A DNA stretch of 64,000 nt from Burkholderiales bacterium. Its GTDB lineage: Bacteria; Pseudomonadota; Gammaproteobacteria; Burkholderiales; Usitatibacteraceae. Positions 1 through 8,143 of this stretch are shown here, in pieces. Positions within the stretch are counted from its first letter, which is position 1. Every line of letters begins with the position of its first letter. A program made the position numbers and the translations under genes. The DNA lies in assembly GCA_019634955.1 (NCBI GenBank), contig JAHCAK010000006.1, positions 1 to 64,000 of the forward strand, written 5' to 3'. Under the pieces are notes generated by a model, which saw only the letters and a program-made list of their open reading frames with translations, searched no databases and was not told the DNA's origin.

Positions 1-962
1 TTCACGAACGGCACGCCGCTTTCGCGGGCGTAGGATTCGAGCCACGCGGCCTCGCGACTGGGCTCCCTCGGCAGCATCTCGGCCACCGGCAGGTAGACGA
101 GCACGAACTGCTGGCCGCGCGCGCGGGAGATCGCCGCCAGGTCGTCGAAGGCGAGCCTCGCGGCCGCGAAGACCTCGTCGGGCACCGTGCCGTAGAACTG
201 CTCGGCCCGGCCGGCAGGCGCCTCGCCCGAGAGCTTGCCGGCGACCCAGTGCGCCGCGCGCACGATGGCGAGGCTCTCGGCGAAGGTGCGCGCGCGGCGC
301 AGCGTCGTGCGCGACTCCCACGCCCGCGGCACCGGCACGTTCTCGACGGCGAGCTTCCCGTCGCGCGCGCGCAGCACCGGCTTGGGGTAGCCGATGAAGG
401 TGTCGCCGCCCATGCGGAAGAAGTCCTGGGCGATCGCCGCGAAGAGCAGCAGCTGGGCGTCGAGCTTCGTGCCGTCGCGCTTGTACCAGAGGTAGCCCTG
501 GTCCACGCCGTAGCCGCCCTGCCCCATGTTCGCCGTCTGCAGGGTAGGGCACGCCTCCTGCATGCGCGCCGCGTAGGTCGCCGCGTCGTCCACGCCGTAC
601 CCCATGGTGAAGGAGTCGCCCACCGCGATCATGCGGTAGCGCCCGGCGGGCACCGCCTTGGCGTATTCCTCGCGGGCGCGCAGCCCCTGCGCGTTGGTCG
701 TGAAGGTCGTGCCCTCGCCGTACATCCCCTCGATGCGCAGCCCGGGGCGGTGGCTCCAGCCCAGCTCGGCGTCGTACCGGGAGTGGGACTCCTCCCGCAT
801 GTACAGCGTGCGCTTGGCCTCGCGCGCCGACAGCAGCAGGCTCGCCGCGCCCTCCACGAGGACGAAGAGCGCCGCGGTGATCGCGGCGACGATCGCCAGG
901 GTCGCGAGGGGCGAGGCACGGCCGGCCGGCGCGGCGGCCGGCTCAGTCGAGTTCGAAGGCAT
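1..962 (-). CDS. SGNH/GDSL-fold membrane-anchored protein (3' end cut by window)
   Basis: About 320 residues are visible and the C-terminus lies beyond base 1. One hydrophobic helix (residues 20-44) anchors an extracytoplasmic domain. The nucleophile block reads AVGDSFTMGYG at residues 113-123, a GDSL-type motif of the SGNH superfamily, preceded by a conserved-looking N-x-Q-G-L-R segment (90-95). The ATG at 960-962 lies inside the carbamoyltransferase gene, giving a 20-base overlap and likely translational coupling. Proteins of this type commonly follow carbamoyltransferase/DUF5989/SxtJ genes; SGNH members next to glycan genes often remove or transfer acyl groups. The substrate is unknown. 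The fold is fairly certain, the function inferred. Confidence 0.8.
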   Translation of the reverse strand, partial: MPSNSTEPAAAPAGRASPLATLAIVAAITAALFVLVEGAASLLLSAREAKRTLYMREESHSRYDAELGWSHRPGLRIEGMYGEGTTFTTNAQGLRAREEYAKAVPAGRYRMIAVGDSFTMGYGVDDAATYAARMQEACPTLQTANMGQGGYGVDQGYLWYKRDGTKLDAQLLLFAAIAQDFFRMGGDTFIGYPKPVLRARDGKLAVENVPVPRAWESRTTLRRARTFAESLAIVRAAHWVAGKLSGEAPAGRAEQFYGTVPDEVFAAARLAFDDLAAISRARGQQFVLVYLPVAEMLPREPSREAAWLESYARESGVPFV

Positions 963-2778
963 TCTTGTAGTCGACCTTCAGGGCCGGGTCCTGCGCCTCC
1001 TTGGCGAGGAGGCAGTTGCCGATGGCGAGCGTCTCGATGTCGCTGCCCATGAAGCAGCGGAACGCGTCCTCCGGGGAGCCCACGATGGGCTCGCCGCGCA
1101 CGTTGAAGCTCGTGTTCACGAGCACCGGGCAGCCCGTGGCCGCCTTGAAACGCGACAGGAGCGCGTGGAAGCGCGGGTTCGTGTCGCGGTGCACGGTCTG
1201 CACGCGCGCCGAGTAGTCCACGTGCGTGACCGCGGGGATCTCCGAGCGCGGCACGTTGAGCTTCTCGATGCCGAAGAGCGCCTCCTCCGCGGCCGTCATG
1301 GCGCGGCGCCGGCGCCTCACCACGTCGGCCACGAGCAGCATGTAGGGCGAGTCCGCGTCGAGCTCGAACCAGTCGGCGACGTCCTCGCGCAGCACCGCGG
1401 GCGCGAACGGGCGGAAGGACTCCCGGTACTTGATGCGCAGGTTGAGCGTCTTCTGCATCGTGGGCGAGCGCGGGTCGCCGAGGATGGAGCGCGCGCCCAG
1501 CGCGCGCGGGCCGAACTCCATGCGCCCCTGGAACCAGCCGAGCGCCTTGCCGGCGACCAGGTCGGCCACGCAGCGGTCGAGGAGCGCCCCGTCGTCCACG
1601 CGCTCGAAGCGCGCGCCGCAGGCGGCCAGCCGGCGGGCGACCTCGTCGTCGCCGAAGGCCGGCCCGAGGTAGGCGCCCCGCATGCGGTCGGCGCCGCCCG
1701 ACGGCTCCCGGGGATGGCCCAGGTGCTGGTGCCAGGCGGCGAGCGCGGCCCCGAGCGCGCCGCCCGCGTCGCCCGCGGCCGGCTGGATCCACACGCGCTC
1801 GAACCGCCCGTCGCGCAGCACCTTGCCGTTGGCCACGCAGTTGAGCGCGACGCCGCCGGCGAGGCAGAGGTTGCGCGAGCCCGTGTCGCGGGCGAGCGCG
1901 CGCGTGAGGCGCAGCACCGCCTCCTCGAGCACCGCCTGGATGGAGGCGGCGAGGTCCATGTGGCGCTGCGTGAGGAGCTCCTCCGGCCGGCGCGCGGGGC
2001 CGCCGAAGAGCTCGTCGAAGCGCGGGCTCGTCATCGTGAGCCCGGTGCAGTAGTCGAAGTAGCGCTGGTCGAGGCGGAAGGAGCCGTCTTCCTTCAGGTC
2101 GATGAGGTGGTCGAGGATCGCCTGCCGGTAGCGCGGCTCGCCGTAGGGCGCGAGCCCCATCAGCTTGTACTCGCCGGAGTTCACCTTGAAGCCGGTGTAG
2201 TACGTGAACGCCGAGTAGAGCAGGCCGAGCGAGTGCGGGAAGTGGATCTCGCGCGCCATGTCGAGCGCGGCACCGCGGCCGTGCGCGACGGAGGTGGTCG
2301 CCCACTCGCCCACGCCGTCCATGGTGAGCACGGCCGCCTCGTCGAAGGGGGAGGCGTAGTACGCGCTCGCCGCGTGGCTCGCGTGGTGGGCCGCGAACAG
2401 CAGCCGCGACTCCCAGTCCACGCCGGGCGCGAACCGGCGCAGCTCGTCTCGCAGCAGGCGCTTCTGGAAGAGCTTCTCCTTGATCCAGAGGGGAATGGCC
2501 ATCCGGAACGAGCGGAAGCCGCGCGGCGCGAACGCGAGGTAGGTCTCGAGGAGCCGCTCGAACTTGAGGAACGGCTTGTCGTAGAAGACAACGTGGTCGA
2601 TCGCCTCGGGGCCGCACCCGGCCTCCGCGAGGCAGTAGTCGATCGCGTGGCGCGGGAAGCGCGGGTCGTGCTTGCGGCGGCTGAAGCGCTCCTCCTGCGC
2701 GGCGGCCACGATGCGGCCGTCCTCGACGAGCGCCGCGGCGCTGTCGTGGTAGAAGGCCGAGATCCCGAGGATGCGCAA
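943..2778 (-). CDS. Carbamoyltransferase, NodU/CmcH/SxtI family
   Basis: 611 residues, full length for the family. These enzymes make carbamoyl-adenylate from carbamoyl phosphate and ATP and transfer the carbamoyl group to a hydroxyl of a sugar or secondary metabolite. The N-terminus (GISAFYHDSAAAL) and the metal-binding HHASH motif at residues 131-135 followed by MDGVGEW mark the N-terminal domain. A glycine-rich AGGVALNCVANGK segment and the C-terminal NTSFNVRGEP region follow. The only suitable start is TTG at 2776-2778, 26 bases after the DUF5989 stop, with no obvious Shine-Dalgarno. Its place in a polysaccharide locus suggests glycan carbamoylation; SxtI of saxitoxin biosynthesis is a relative, so a small-molecule acceptor is also possible. 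Confidence 0.92.
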   Translation of the reverse strand: MRILGISAFYHDSAAALVEDGRIVAAAQEERFSRRKHDPRFPRHAIDYCLAEAGCGPEAIDHVVFYDKPFLKFERLLETYLAFAPRGFRSFRMAIPLWIKEKLFQKRLLRDELRRFAPGVDWESRLLFAAHHASHAASAYYASPFDEAAVLTMDGVGEWATTSVAHGRGAALDMAREIHFPHSLGLLYSAFTYYTGFKVNSGEYKLMGLAPYGEPRYRQAILDHLIDLKEDGSFRLDQRYFDYCTGLTMTSPRFDELFGGPARRPEELLTQRHMDLAASIQAVLEEAVLRLTRALARDTGSRNLCLAGGVALNCVANGKVLRDGRFERVWIQPAAGDAGGALGAALAAWHQHLGHPREPSGGADRMRGAYLGPAFGDDEVARRLAACGARFERVDDGALLDRCVADLVAGKALGWFQGRMEFGPRALGARSILGDPRSPTMQKTLNLRIKYRESFRPFAPAVLREDVADWFELDADSPYMLLVADVVRRRRRAMTAAEEALFGIEKLNVPRSEIPAVTHVDYSARVQTVHRDTNPRFHALLSRFKAATGCPVLVNTSFNVRGEPIVGSPEDAFRCFMGSDIETLAIGNCLLAKEAQDPALKVDYKNAFELD

Positions 2779-2804
2779 GGGCGTGGCCGCGGCCTGGCCG
2801 TGCC

Positions 2805-2957
2805 TCAGAAGAGCGTGTAGATGAAGGGCGCCACGGCGGACCCCTTCGTGAACACGACCAGGCCGCCGACGAGCAGCATCAGCAGCACGACGGGCATCAG
2901 CCAGTACTTCTTGCGCACGCGCATGAAGCGCCAGAGCTCCTGCAGCAGGGACATCAT
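2805..2957 (-). CDS. DUF5989 (SxtK-like) small membrane protein
   Basis: A 50-residue protein with a charged N-terminal helix (L-W-R-F-M-R-V-R-K-K) followed by one strong transmembrane helix at about residues 19-39. It matches the pattern of DUF5989 proteins, found between SxtJ-like and carbamoyltransferase genes and similar to SxtK of saxitoxin clusters; no biochemical role is established. Two tandem ATG codons exist (2955-2957 and 2952-2954). A GGGGG run lies 8 bases before the first, which is chosen here. It lies 20 bases after the SxtJ-like gene and 26 bases before the carbamoyltransferase, clearly one operon. Confidence 0.85.
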   Translation of the reverse strand: MMSLLQELWRFMRVRKKYWLMPVVLLMLLVGGLVVFTKGSAVAPFIYTLF

Positions 2958-2977
2958 CTCGCGAACCCCCGGTTGGG

Positions 2978-3397
2978 TTAGAACTGGTCCTTCATGGCGT
3001 CGGGCCTGTCCGGCGGATCGCACGCGATCCAGTACGTGTCGGCGCCGGGCTCGAACCGCAGCCGCAGCGGGTCCTTGCCCGCCAGGCGCATCAGCAGCCC
3101 GACCGGCAGGATCGCGACGGCGAAGAGCAGGCCCATCATCACGGGATTGACGATGCCGTGCAGGAACAAACCGAAGCGGGCCCAGAGCCGGTTGAGCGGG
3201 GCGAGCGGCGCGGGCAGGAAGAGCGCGAGCAGCGCGAAGGCGGCCGCCGGCGCGAACCACCACGGCCCGTCCGCGTGGGACCCCCAGGTCCGCCACGTGC
3301 CGACCAGCGCGAACACCGTGGCGAACACGAGCCCGAACCCGCGCTCCGTGGAAGCGGGCTCCTCGTGTTCCCGATCGAGCTGCTCGTGGCCTTGCAT
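2978..3397 (-). CDS. SxtJ-family membrane protein
   Basis: 139 residues with a hydrophilic N-terminus and about three membrane segments (roughly 20-38, 46-65 and 83-105), ending in a conserved-looking tail with D-A-M-K-D-Q-F. Size, membrane pattern and position upstream of DUF5989 and a carbamoyltransferase fit the SxtJ family, whose role is unknown. The ATG at 3395-3397 is used although no good Shine-Dalgarno is visible; an extended -10-like sequence lies at 3434-3442. The flippase ends 68 bases upstream on the same strand. Likely a cytoplasmic-membrane partner of the carbamoyltransferase (inference from constant neighbourhood). Confidence 0.8.
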   Translation of the reverse strand: MQGHEQLDREHEEPASTERGFGLVFATVFALVGTWRTWGSHADGPWWFAPAAAFALLALFLPAPLAPLNRLWARFGLFLHGIVNPVMMGLLFAVAILPVGLLMRLAGKDPLRLRFEPGADTYWIACDPPDRPDAMKDQF

Positions 3398-3433
3398 CGC
3401 GTCGCGGTGGGAGGGTGGCGAGTCGGGGCGGGA

Positions 3434-3442
3434 ATGGTAGCA
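3434..3442 (-). promoter_or_regulatory. Candidate extended -10 for the SxtJ-carbamoyltransferase operon
   Basis: On the minus strand the sequence reads TGCTACCAT, an extended -10 (TGn + TACCAT, four of six consensus bases), 37 bases before the SxtJ-like start. No convincing -35 is seen. Weak, sequence-only prediction. Confidence 0.35.
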
Positions 3443-3465
3443 CGCTCCCCGCGGCCCCCAGCCCG

Positions 3466-4791
3466 TCAGCGCGGGGAGAAACCGAAGACGGAGGTGTCGA
3501 TGCGGAAGCGCACCCGCGTCCACGCCCAGGTGATCACGGCGGCCGACACCATGCCGCTCGCCGTGGCCGAGGCGGCGCCGATCGCCCCGAAACGGGGCAC
3601 CAGCAGGAGGTTGAGCGTGACGTTCACCGCGACGCCCGCCGACAGCCCCACGATGGCGATGCGCGGGGCGCCGGCCAGGGTGGCCACGCCCGCCGCGGGG
3701 CCCAGGAGCGCGCTCAGGGCCTGGCCGCAGGCGAGGACCATCAGCGGCGCGTAGGCGGCCTCGTAGTGCTCGCCGAAGAGGGAGAGGAACAACGGCCCGA
3801 GCGCCCCGAAGCCCGCCACCGCGAGCAGCGAGATGTAGAGGGAGGTGCGGGCGGTGTCGCGCATGAGCGCCTGGATCGCCTCGCGCCGCCCGGCCCGCAG
3901 CTCGGGGAAGAGCTCCACGAGGTGGGGCGCCATCGCCGTGCTGGCGGCGTTGGCCGCGACGGTGACGGTCTGCGCGAACCGCACCGCGACGGCGTAGACC
4001 GCGACCTCCGCGGGCAGCGCGATTGCGCCCATGAGGAGCAGGTCGACCCGGTCGGAGACGGCCGCCATGAAGATCGCGGCGGCGAAGCCGGCGGCGGTGC
4101 GGGACCAGGTCCGGGTGTCGTACTCGGCCCGGGCCAGCTTCAGCTCCCGGGGCAGGGTGGCGAGGCAGTACGGGATGCAGACCGCGGCGATGAGGAGGCT
4201 CGCCGCGAGGTAGACGCCGAGGACGAGCGGCGCGGTGAACGCCGGCCGCTGCAGGAACCAGAGGGCGGCCAGCCCGGCGATGAGCAGCGCCGGCCGCGAG
4301 ACGTTCACCAGGAGCTCGGCGGCCACGGCGCGCTTCACGGCGGTGAGCAGGCCGGCGAGGACCATCAGCAGGACCGTGGGCACGAGCAGCGCCGCGGCCA
4401 TGAGCGCGCCGGCGTCGAGGTCCCGCGGCAGCGCGATCAGGCCCGACCCCAGCGCCAGCGCGGCGACGACCGCCATCGCGACCGACACGCCCGTCGTCAC
4501 GAGGAGGGAGAACTGCGCCACGCCGCGCGCCAGCCCGAAGCGGCCCTGCGCGAGGTTGTCCGACACGAAGCGCACCAGCAGCATCGGGAAGCTCAGCGTG
4601 GCGAGCGCGGCCGCGAGAGCGAGCCACGCGAAGACCACCGCGAAGTCGGCGAACGCCTCCGGCGTCATGAGCCGCGCGAGCGCGATGTAGAGCAGGAACG
4701 AGATGCCGGTTCCGGCCACCTTCGCCGTGGAATTGAGCCACGCGGAGAGCTGCCTCGGCGGGGCGGGGGCGGGAGGTTCCGGGATGCTCAC
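3466..4791 (-). CDS. Wzx-type lipopolysaccharide/oligosaccharide flippase (MOP/PST family)
   Basis: 441 residues, almost entirely hydrophobic, with about 12-14 predicted membrane segments, as usual for PST/Wzx flippases that move undecaprenyl-pyrophosphate-linked repeat units across the inner membrane. The early LSAWLNSTAKVAGTGISFLL segment and later long alternating helices fit the family. The start is GTG at 4789-4791; the only candidate -10 (4798-4806) is so close that the transcript may be leaderless. It is divergent from the export genes beginning at 5016 and upstream of the SxtJ-carbamoyltransferase group, so it probably exports the same glycan. Confidence 0.88.
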   Translation of the reverse strand: MSIPEPPAPAPPRQLSAWLNSTAKVAGTGISFLLYIALARLMTPEAFADFAVVFAWLALAAALATLSFPMLLVRFVSDNLAQGRFGLARGVAQFSLLVTTGVSVAMAVVAALALGSGLIALPRDLDAGALMAAALLVPTVLLMVLAGLLTAVKRAVAAELLVNVSRPALLIAGLAALWFLQRPAFTAPLVLGVYLAASLLIAAVCIPYCLATLPRELKLARAEYDTRTWSRTAAGFAAAIFMAAVSDRVDLLLMGAIALPAEVAVYAVAVRFAQTVTVAANAASTAMAPHLVELFPELRAGRREAIQALMRDTARTSLYISLLAVAGFGALGPLFLSLFGEHYEAAYAPLMVLACGQALSALLGPAAGVATLAGAPRIAIVGLSAGVAVNVTLNLLLVPRFGAIGAASATASGMVSAAVITWAWTRVRFRIDTSVFGFSPR

Positions 4792-4797
4792 GGACGC

Positions 4798-4806
4798 ATC
4801 GTAGCA
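4798..4806 (-). promoter_or_regulatory. Candidate extended -10 of the flippase gene
   Basis: The minus strand reads TGCTACGAT, an extended -10-like element. Its last base lies 7 bases before the GTG start at 4791, so transcription from it would begin at or beside the start codon. There is no clear -35. Confidence 0.3.
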
Positions 4807-5015
4807 GGACGCCTTCGCGCCCCGGCCGGCGGCCGCGGCGGCCGAGAGTGCGCTAGGCGCGGAAACTCTTTACCATACGGGCAGTTACCGCGCGGATGCC
4901 GGCGCCGCGGCGCGGGGCCGGCGGCCTGCAAGGGCCACTCCCCGCCGGGGCCGCCCGTCGGCCGGCCGGCATTCGCCGGGATCCTCCCGTTGCCTCACAG
5001 CCAAGTTCCGGGGAA

Positions 5016-5735
5016 ATGCGCAACCTGATTCGATCGGCGTTCCGCTCCATCGCCTGCGGCCTGCTCCTCGCGGGGTGCGCCGCCACGACCACGACCCAGA
5101 GCCTCAAGGTGGAGGTCGAGGTGCTCGACGCGCTCAACCGCTACGAGGGCGCCTACCTCCTGCAGGCCGGCGACCAGATCGAGGTGTTCGTCTACCGGCA
5201 CGCGGAGTTCTCGCGCAAGGCGGTGATCCGCCCCGACGGGTTCATCTCGGTGCCCCTCCTGGGCGACGTGAAGGCGGCGGGCCGCAGCCCGCGCGAGCTG
5301 TCGGAGGACCTCGTGAAGCGCTTCTCGGAGCGCATCAAGAACCCCGAGGTGACGGTGTTGGTGGAGAACCCGCCGGAGCCGATGGTGTTCGTCCTGGGCG
5401 ACGTGGGCGGGCCGCGGGCGTTGCCGCTGCGCCAGGCGAAGACGGTCGCCCAGGCGCTCGCGCTCTCCGGCAACGTCGTCAAGTCGGGCGACGCCTCGAG
5501 CGTGGCCATCGTGCGGCTCAACGGCCAGGGCGTCCTCGAGGCCCACACGGTGACGAGCGACGGCTTCAACCAGCCCGAGACCTACATGGCGCTGCAGACC
5601 ATGGCGCTCAAGCCGAACGACCTGGTGTTCGTGCCCGAGGGGTACCGCGGCCAGCTGGTGCGCCTGATCACCGACGTGAACACCGTGCTTGCGCCGTACT
5701 ACCAGTTCCGCGTGCTGCGCGAGATCACGGACTGA
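5016..5735 (+). CDS. Wza-type polysaccharide export lipoprotein
   Basis: 239 residues. A type II signal peptide ends in LLLAGC with the lipidated cysteine at residue 21. A Poly_export domain follows (about 45-125, beginning YLLQAGDQIEVFVY) and then an SLBB-like region (about 125-200). Such proteins form the outer-membrane exit channel for exopolysaccharide or capsule. The ATG at 5016 is chosen because it begins the signal peptide and follows GGGG by a short spacer; in-frame codons further upstream give a non-signal extension. It starts an export operon with the Wzz-like, kinase-like and ligase genes downstream. No clear promoter is visible in the 224 bases upstream. Confidence 0.92.
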   Translation: MRNLIRSAFRSIACGLLLAGCAATTTTQSLKVEVEVLDALNRYEGAYLLQAGDQIEVFVYRHAEFSRKAVIRPDGFISVPLLGDVKAAGRSPRELSEDLVKRFSERIKNPEVTVLVENPPEPMVFVLGDVGGPRALPLRQAKTVAQALALSGNVVKSGDASSVAIVRLNGQGVLEAHTVTSDGFNQPETYMALQTMALKPNDLVFVPEGYRGQLVRLITDVNTVLAPYYQFRVLREITD

Positions 5736-5750
5736 CCCGGGAGGCCGCCG

Positions 5751-7379
5751 ATGAGACCCCCAGAGGCAATCCCCCACGTCCCCGAAGCCGACAGCTTCGA
5801 GTTCCGCTCCTCGCTCGAAACGATCCTGCAGGCCGTGCGGGTGCGGATCTGGGTCGTGCTCGCGACCACGGTCCTCACCACGGGCCTGGTGATCGCCTAC
5901 ATCTGGATCTGGCCGTCCACGTTCCAGGCCGAGGTCATGCTCGCGGCCGATTCCGACAAGGACTTCGAGCGGGCATCCTTCTACCAGGGCTGGAACGTCT
6001 TCCGCCGCGAGGCGCTGGGCGACGAGGCGGCGCTGCTCACCTCCCGGCCGGTGCTGGTCGAGGTGGTCAAGCGCCTGGACCTTCGCTACGAGGACGTGTA
6101 CCACCCCTTCATGAGCTACCTCACGCACCTGTGGGGCGAGTCCTGGGTGGGCAAGACCTACCGGAAGGTGAAGTACTGGATCTTCCCGAGGAAGCCCGGC
6201 CCCTACGAGCCCACGCCGGAGGAGATCGAGCGCTTCAAGGTGATCAAGGACTTCAGCGACGGCGTGCGCGTCGCGCAGGTGAAGGACGCGAGCGTGGGGC
6301 ACCTCGTGGTCCTCGCCTCGAGCCAGCGCGTGGCCGAGATCGCCAACACGCTCGCCGACGTCTACCTCGAGATGCGGCGCGAGCGGCACGTGGGCGAGGC
6401 GCAGAAGGCCTACGCCAGCCTGCTCGAGGAGACCACGAAGGCCGAGCGCGAGCTGAAGGAACTGGACCAGGAGATCCGCCAGTTCCGTTCCGACAACGGG
6501 CTGCTGCTCGTCTTCGAGAAGGACCGCCTGCAGCTCGGCCAGCTGCAGACCTACCGCGCGGCCATCGCCGAGCTCGAGGCGGCCATCGCCGAGCACGAGA
6601 GCGCGCTGGCCGTCGTCAACCGCCAGCTCGCGAGCGAGGGCGAGTTCATCTCGAGCGACCGCGTCTTCCGCGACGCGGCGCTGCAGGACCGGCTCACCAA
6701 GCTCGAGGCGCAGCTCGCGCAGACGCGCCAGCTCTTCCAGCCGGGCTCGCCGGAGGTGCGCGAGCTCGAGGAGCAGATCCGCATCGCGACGGCGGGCATC
6801 GGCGGGGCGAGGGATGCCGTCCCCGTGCGCAACTCGCTGCGCGTGGGCGATTCCTACGAGGTCCTGCGCGCCAGGGGGAGGTCGCTCGAGTCCCAGCTTT
6901 CGGGCGCGCGGGCCTCGCTCGCCGCCAAGCGCACGGAGCTCGCGCGCGTGCAGGGCCTCGCGCAGCAGCTGCCGGAGAAGATGAAGGTGAACCAGGAGTT
7001 CGAGCGCAGGCAGCTCGCGCTCGAGGCGAAGTACAAGGCGCTCAACGACAAGCTGTCGATGGCCGCCGTGTCGGTGGCCACGGCGCGCTCGGCGCCCGCG
7101 GCCATGCGCGTGGTCACCTACGCGAGCCCGCCGGAGAAGCCGTCGTGGCCCAACACGAAGCTGTTCATCGCCGCGGCCGTCGGCGCGGGCCTGGTGCTGG
7201 GCGTCATGGCCGCGCTCTTCCTCGAGCTCGTGTTCGTGCGCGTGAACCGCTATCGGCTGTGGGAGAGGGACGAGGATTACCGCGTGTTCGCGATCGTCGA
7301 GCAGGACCCGAAGTTCCTCGAGACCCTCTACCCGCGCAGCGGGCTGCCGAGGCTCGCCGGCCCGGGCCCGGCGTCCTGA
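5751..7379 (+). CDS. Chain-length determinant (Wzz/GumC-type polysaccharide co-polymerase)
   Basis: 542 residues with the classic PCP topology: a first membrane helix at about 29-50, a large periplasmic domain with coiled-coil stretches (about 205-430), a proline-rich PPEKPSWPN just before the second helix (about 473-496) and a short cytoplasmic tail. It controls polymer length and links to the export channel. It begins 15 bases after the Wza-like gene. There is no fused tyrosine-kinase domain; the kinase-like protein is the next gene. Confidence 0.9.
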   Translation: MRPPEAIPHVPEADSFEFRSSLETILQAVRVRIWVVLATTVLTTGLVIAYIWIWPSTFQAEVMLAADSDKDFERASFYQGWNVFRREALGDEAALLTSRPVLVEVVKRLDLRYEDVYHPFMSYLTHLWGESWVGKTYRKVKYWIFPRKPGPYEPTPEEIERFKVIKDFSDGVRVAQVKDASVGHLVVLASSQRVAEIANTLADVYLEMRRERHVGEAQKAYASLLEETTKAERELKELDQEIRQFRSDNGLLLVFEKDRLQLGQLQTYRAAIAELEAAIAEHESALAVVNRQLASEGEFISSDRVFRDAALQDRLTKLEAQLAQTRQLFQPGSPEVRELEEQIRIATAGIGGARDAVPVRNSLRVGDSYEVLRARGRSLESQLSGARASLAAKRTELARVQGLAQQLPEKMKVNQEFERRQLALEAKYKALNDKLSMAAVSVATARSAPAAMRVVTYASPPEKPSWPNTKLFIAAAVGAGLVLGVMAALFLELVFVRVNRYRLWERDEDYRVFAIVEQDPKFLETLYPRSGLPRLAGPGPAS

Positions 7380-7389
7380 GGCCCGCGAC

Positions 7390-8124
7390 GTGGCGCTTTT
7401 CATGAAGGACCCGAACCGCGGCTTTCTCGCGACCCGCGGGCGCGAAGGCGACGGCGGGGCGAAGGCGCTCGCGGCGTGGTACGAGCGCCTGCGGGGCATC
7501 GTGCTGCGCAACACGGAGCCGGCCTCGCGGTCCTTCCGCTACATGTCGCGCCTCATCGAGCGCGATTTCCCCGTGGCGGAGAAGGGCGCCTGCCTCGCCT
7601 TCTCGTCCACGGACTCCGACGAGGTGTCGACCGACGCCCTGCTGATGCTCGCCTACTGCCTGAAGAGCGAGCTCGAGAGCCGGGTGCTCCTCGTCGACGC
7701 GCGTTTCCGCGACCTGGACGAGGGGCTCACCGGCCGGCTGGGCCTGCTCGACCTCCCCGGCTTCGCCGAGGTCATGGCCGGCGTGGCGGCGGAGGGCCCG
7801 GGCCTCGTGCACGCCACCGCGGTCGACGGCGTGGACATCCTGCCGGCGGGAGGCCTCGCGCAGACGGGCCCGGCGCAGGCCGACCGCGCGCGCCTCGCGC
7901 GCCTCCTCGGCGACGCGCGGGCGGCCTACGGCCACGTCCTCGTGCAGGTGGGCCCGGTCCTGAAGGACACGCGCAGCGTGGTCACCGTCGCCCAGGCCGA
8001 CGCCACCTTCCTGCTCGCCCGGGAGAACCGGACCTTCATGAAGTCCCTCGACACGAGCCGGCAGATGCTGCTCAGCAACGGCGTGAAGGACGTGCGCGTC
8101 GTCGTCACCGGCCGCGGCGGATAG
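7390..8124 (+). CDS. BY-kinase-like protein with lost ATP-binding motifs
   Basis: 244 residues. Length, order and the segments VLLVDARFRDLDEG (Walker A'-like) and VDILPAGGL match the cytoplasmic kinase domain of bacterial tyrosine kinases that pair with Wzz-type proteins. The normal GKST P-loop is replaced by SSTDSDEVSTD, the Walker B aspartate position reads VLVQVGP, and there is no C-terminal tyrosine cluster. It is therefore probably catalytically inactive, perhaps a structural regulator of the Wzz-like protein. The start shown is GTG at 7390; ATG at 7402 in the same frame is an alternative. It lies 10 bases after the Wzz-like gene. Confidence 0.75.
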   Translation: MALFMKDPNRGFLATRGREGDGGAKALAAWYERLRGIVLRNTEPASRSFRYMSRLIERDFPVAEKGACLAFSSTDSDEVSTDALLMLAYCLKSELESRVLLVDARFRDLDEGLTGRLGLLDLPGFAEVMAGVAAEGPGLVHATAVDGVDILPAGGLAQTGPAQADRARLARLLGDARAAYGHVLVQVGPVLKDTRSVVTVAQADATFLLARENRTFMKSLDTSRQMLLSNGVKDVRVVVTGRGG

Positions 8125-8143
8125 GCGCCGCCGCCCGCGAGCC

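Noticed and set aside
658..2820. A 720-residue plus-strand frame opposite the carbamoyltransferase
   Set aside because: Repetitive charged composition and no motif; the opposite strand encodes a complete enzyme.
4995..7514. An 839-residue open frame on the minus strand across the Wza- and Wzz-like genes
   Set aside because: Antisense shadow without recognisable domains; the plus-strand genes have signal peptide, lipobox and membrane topology.
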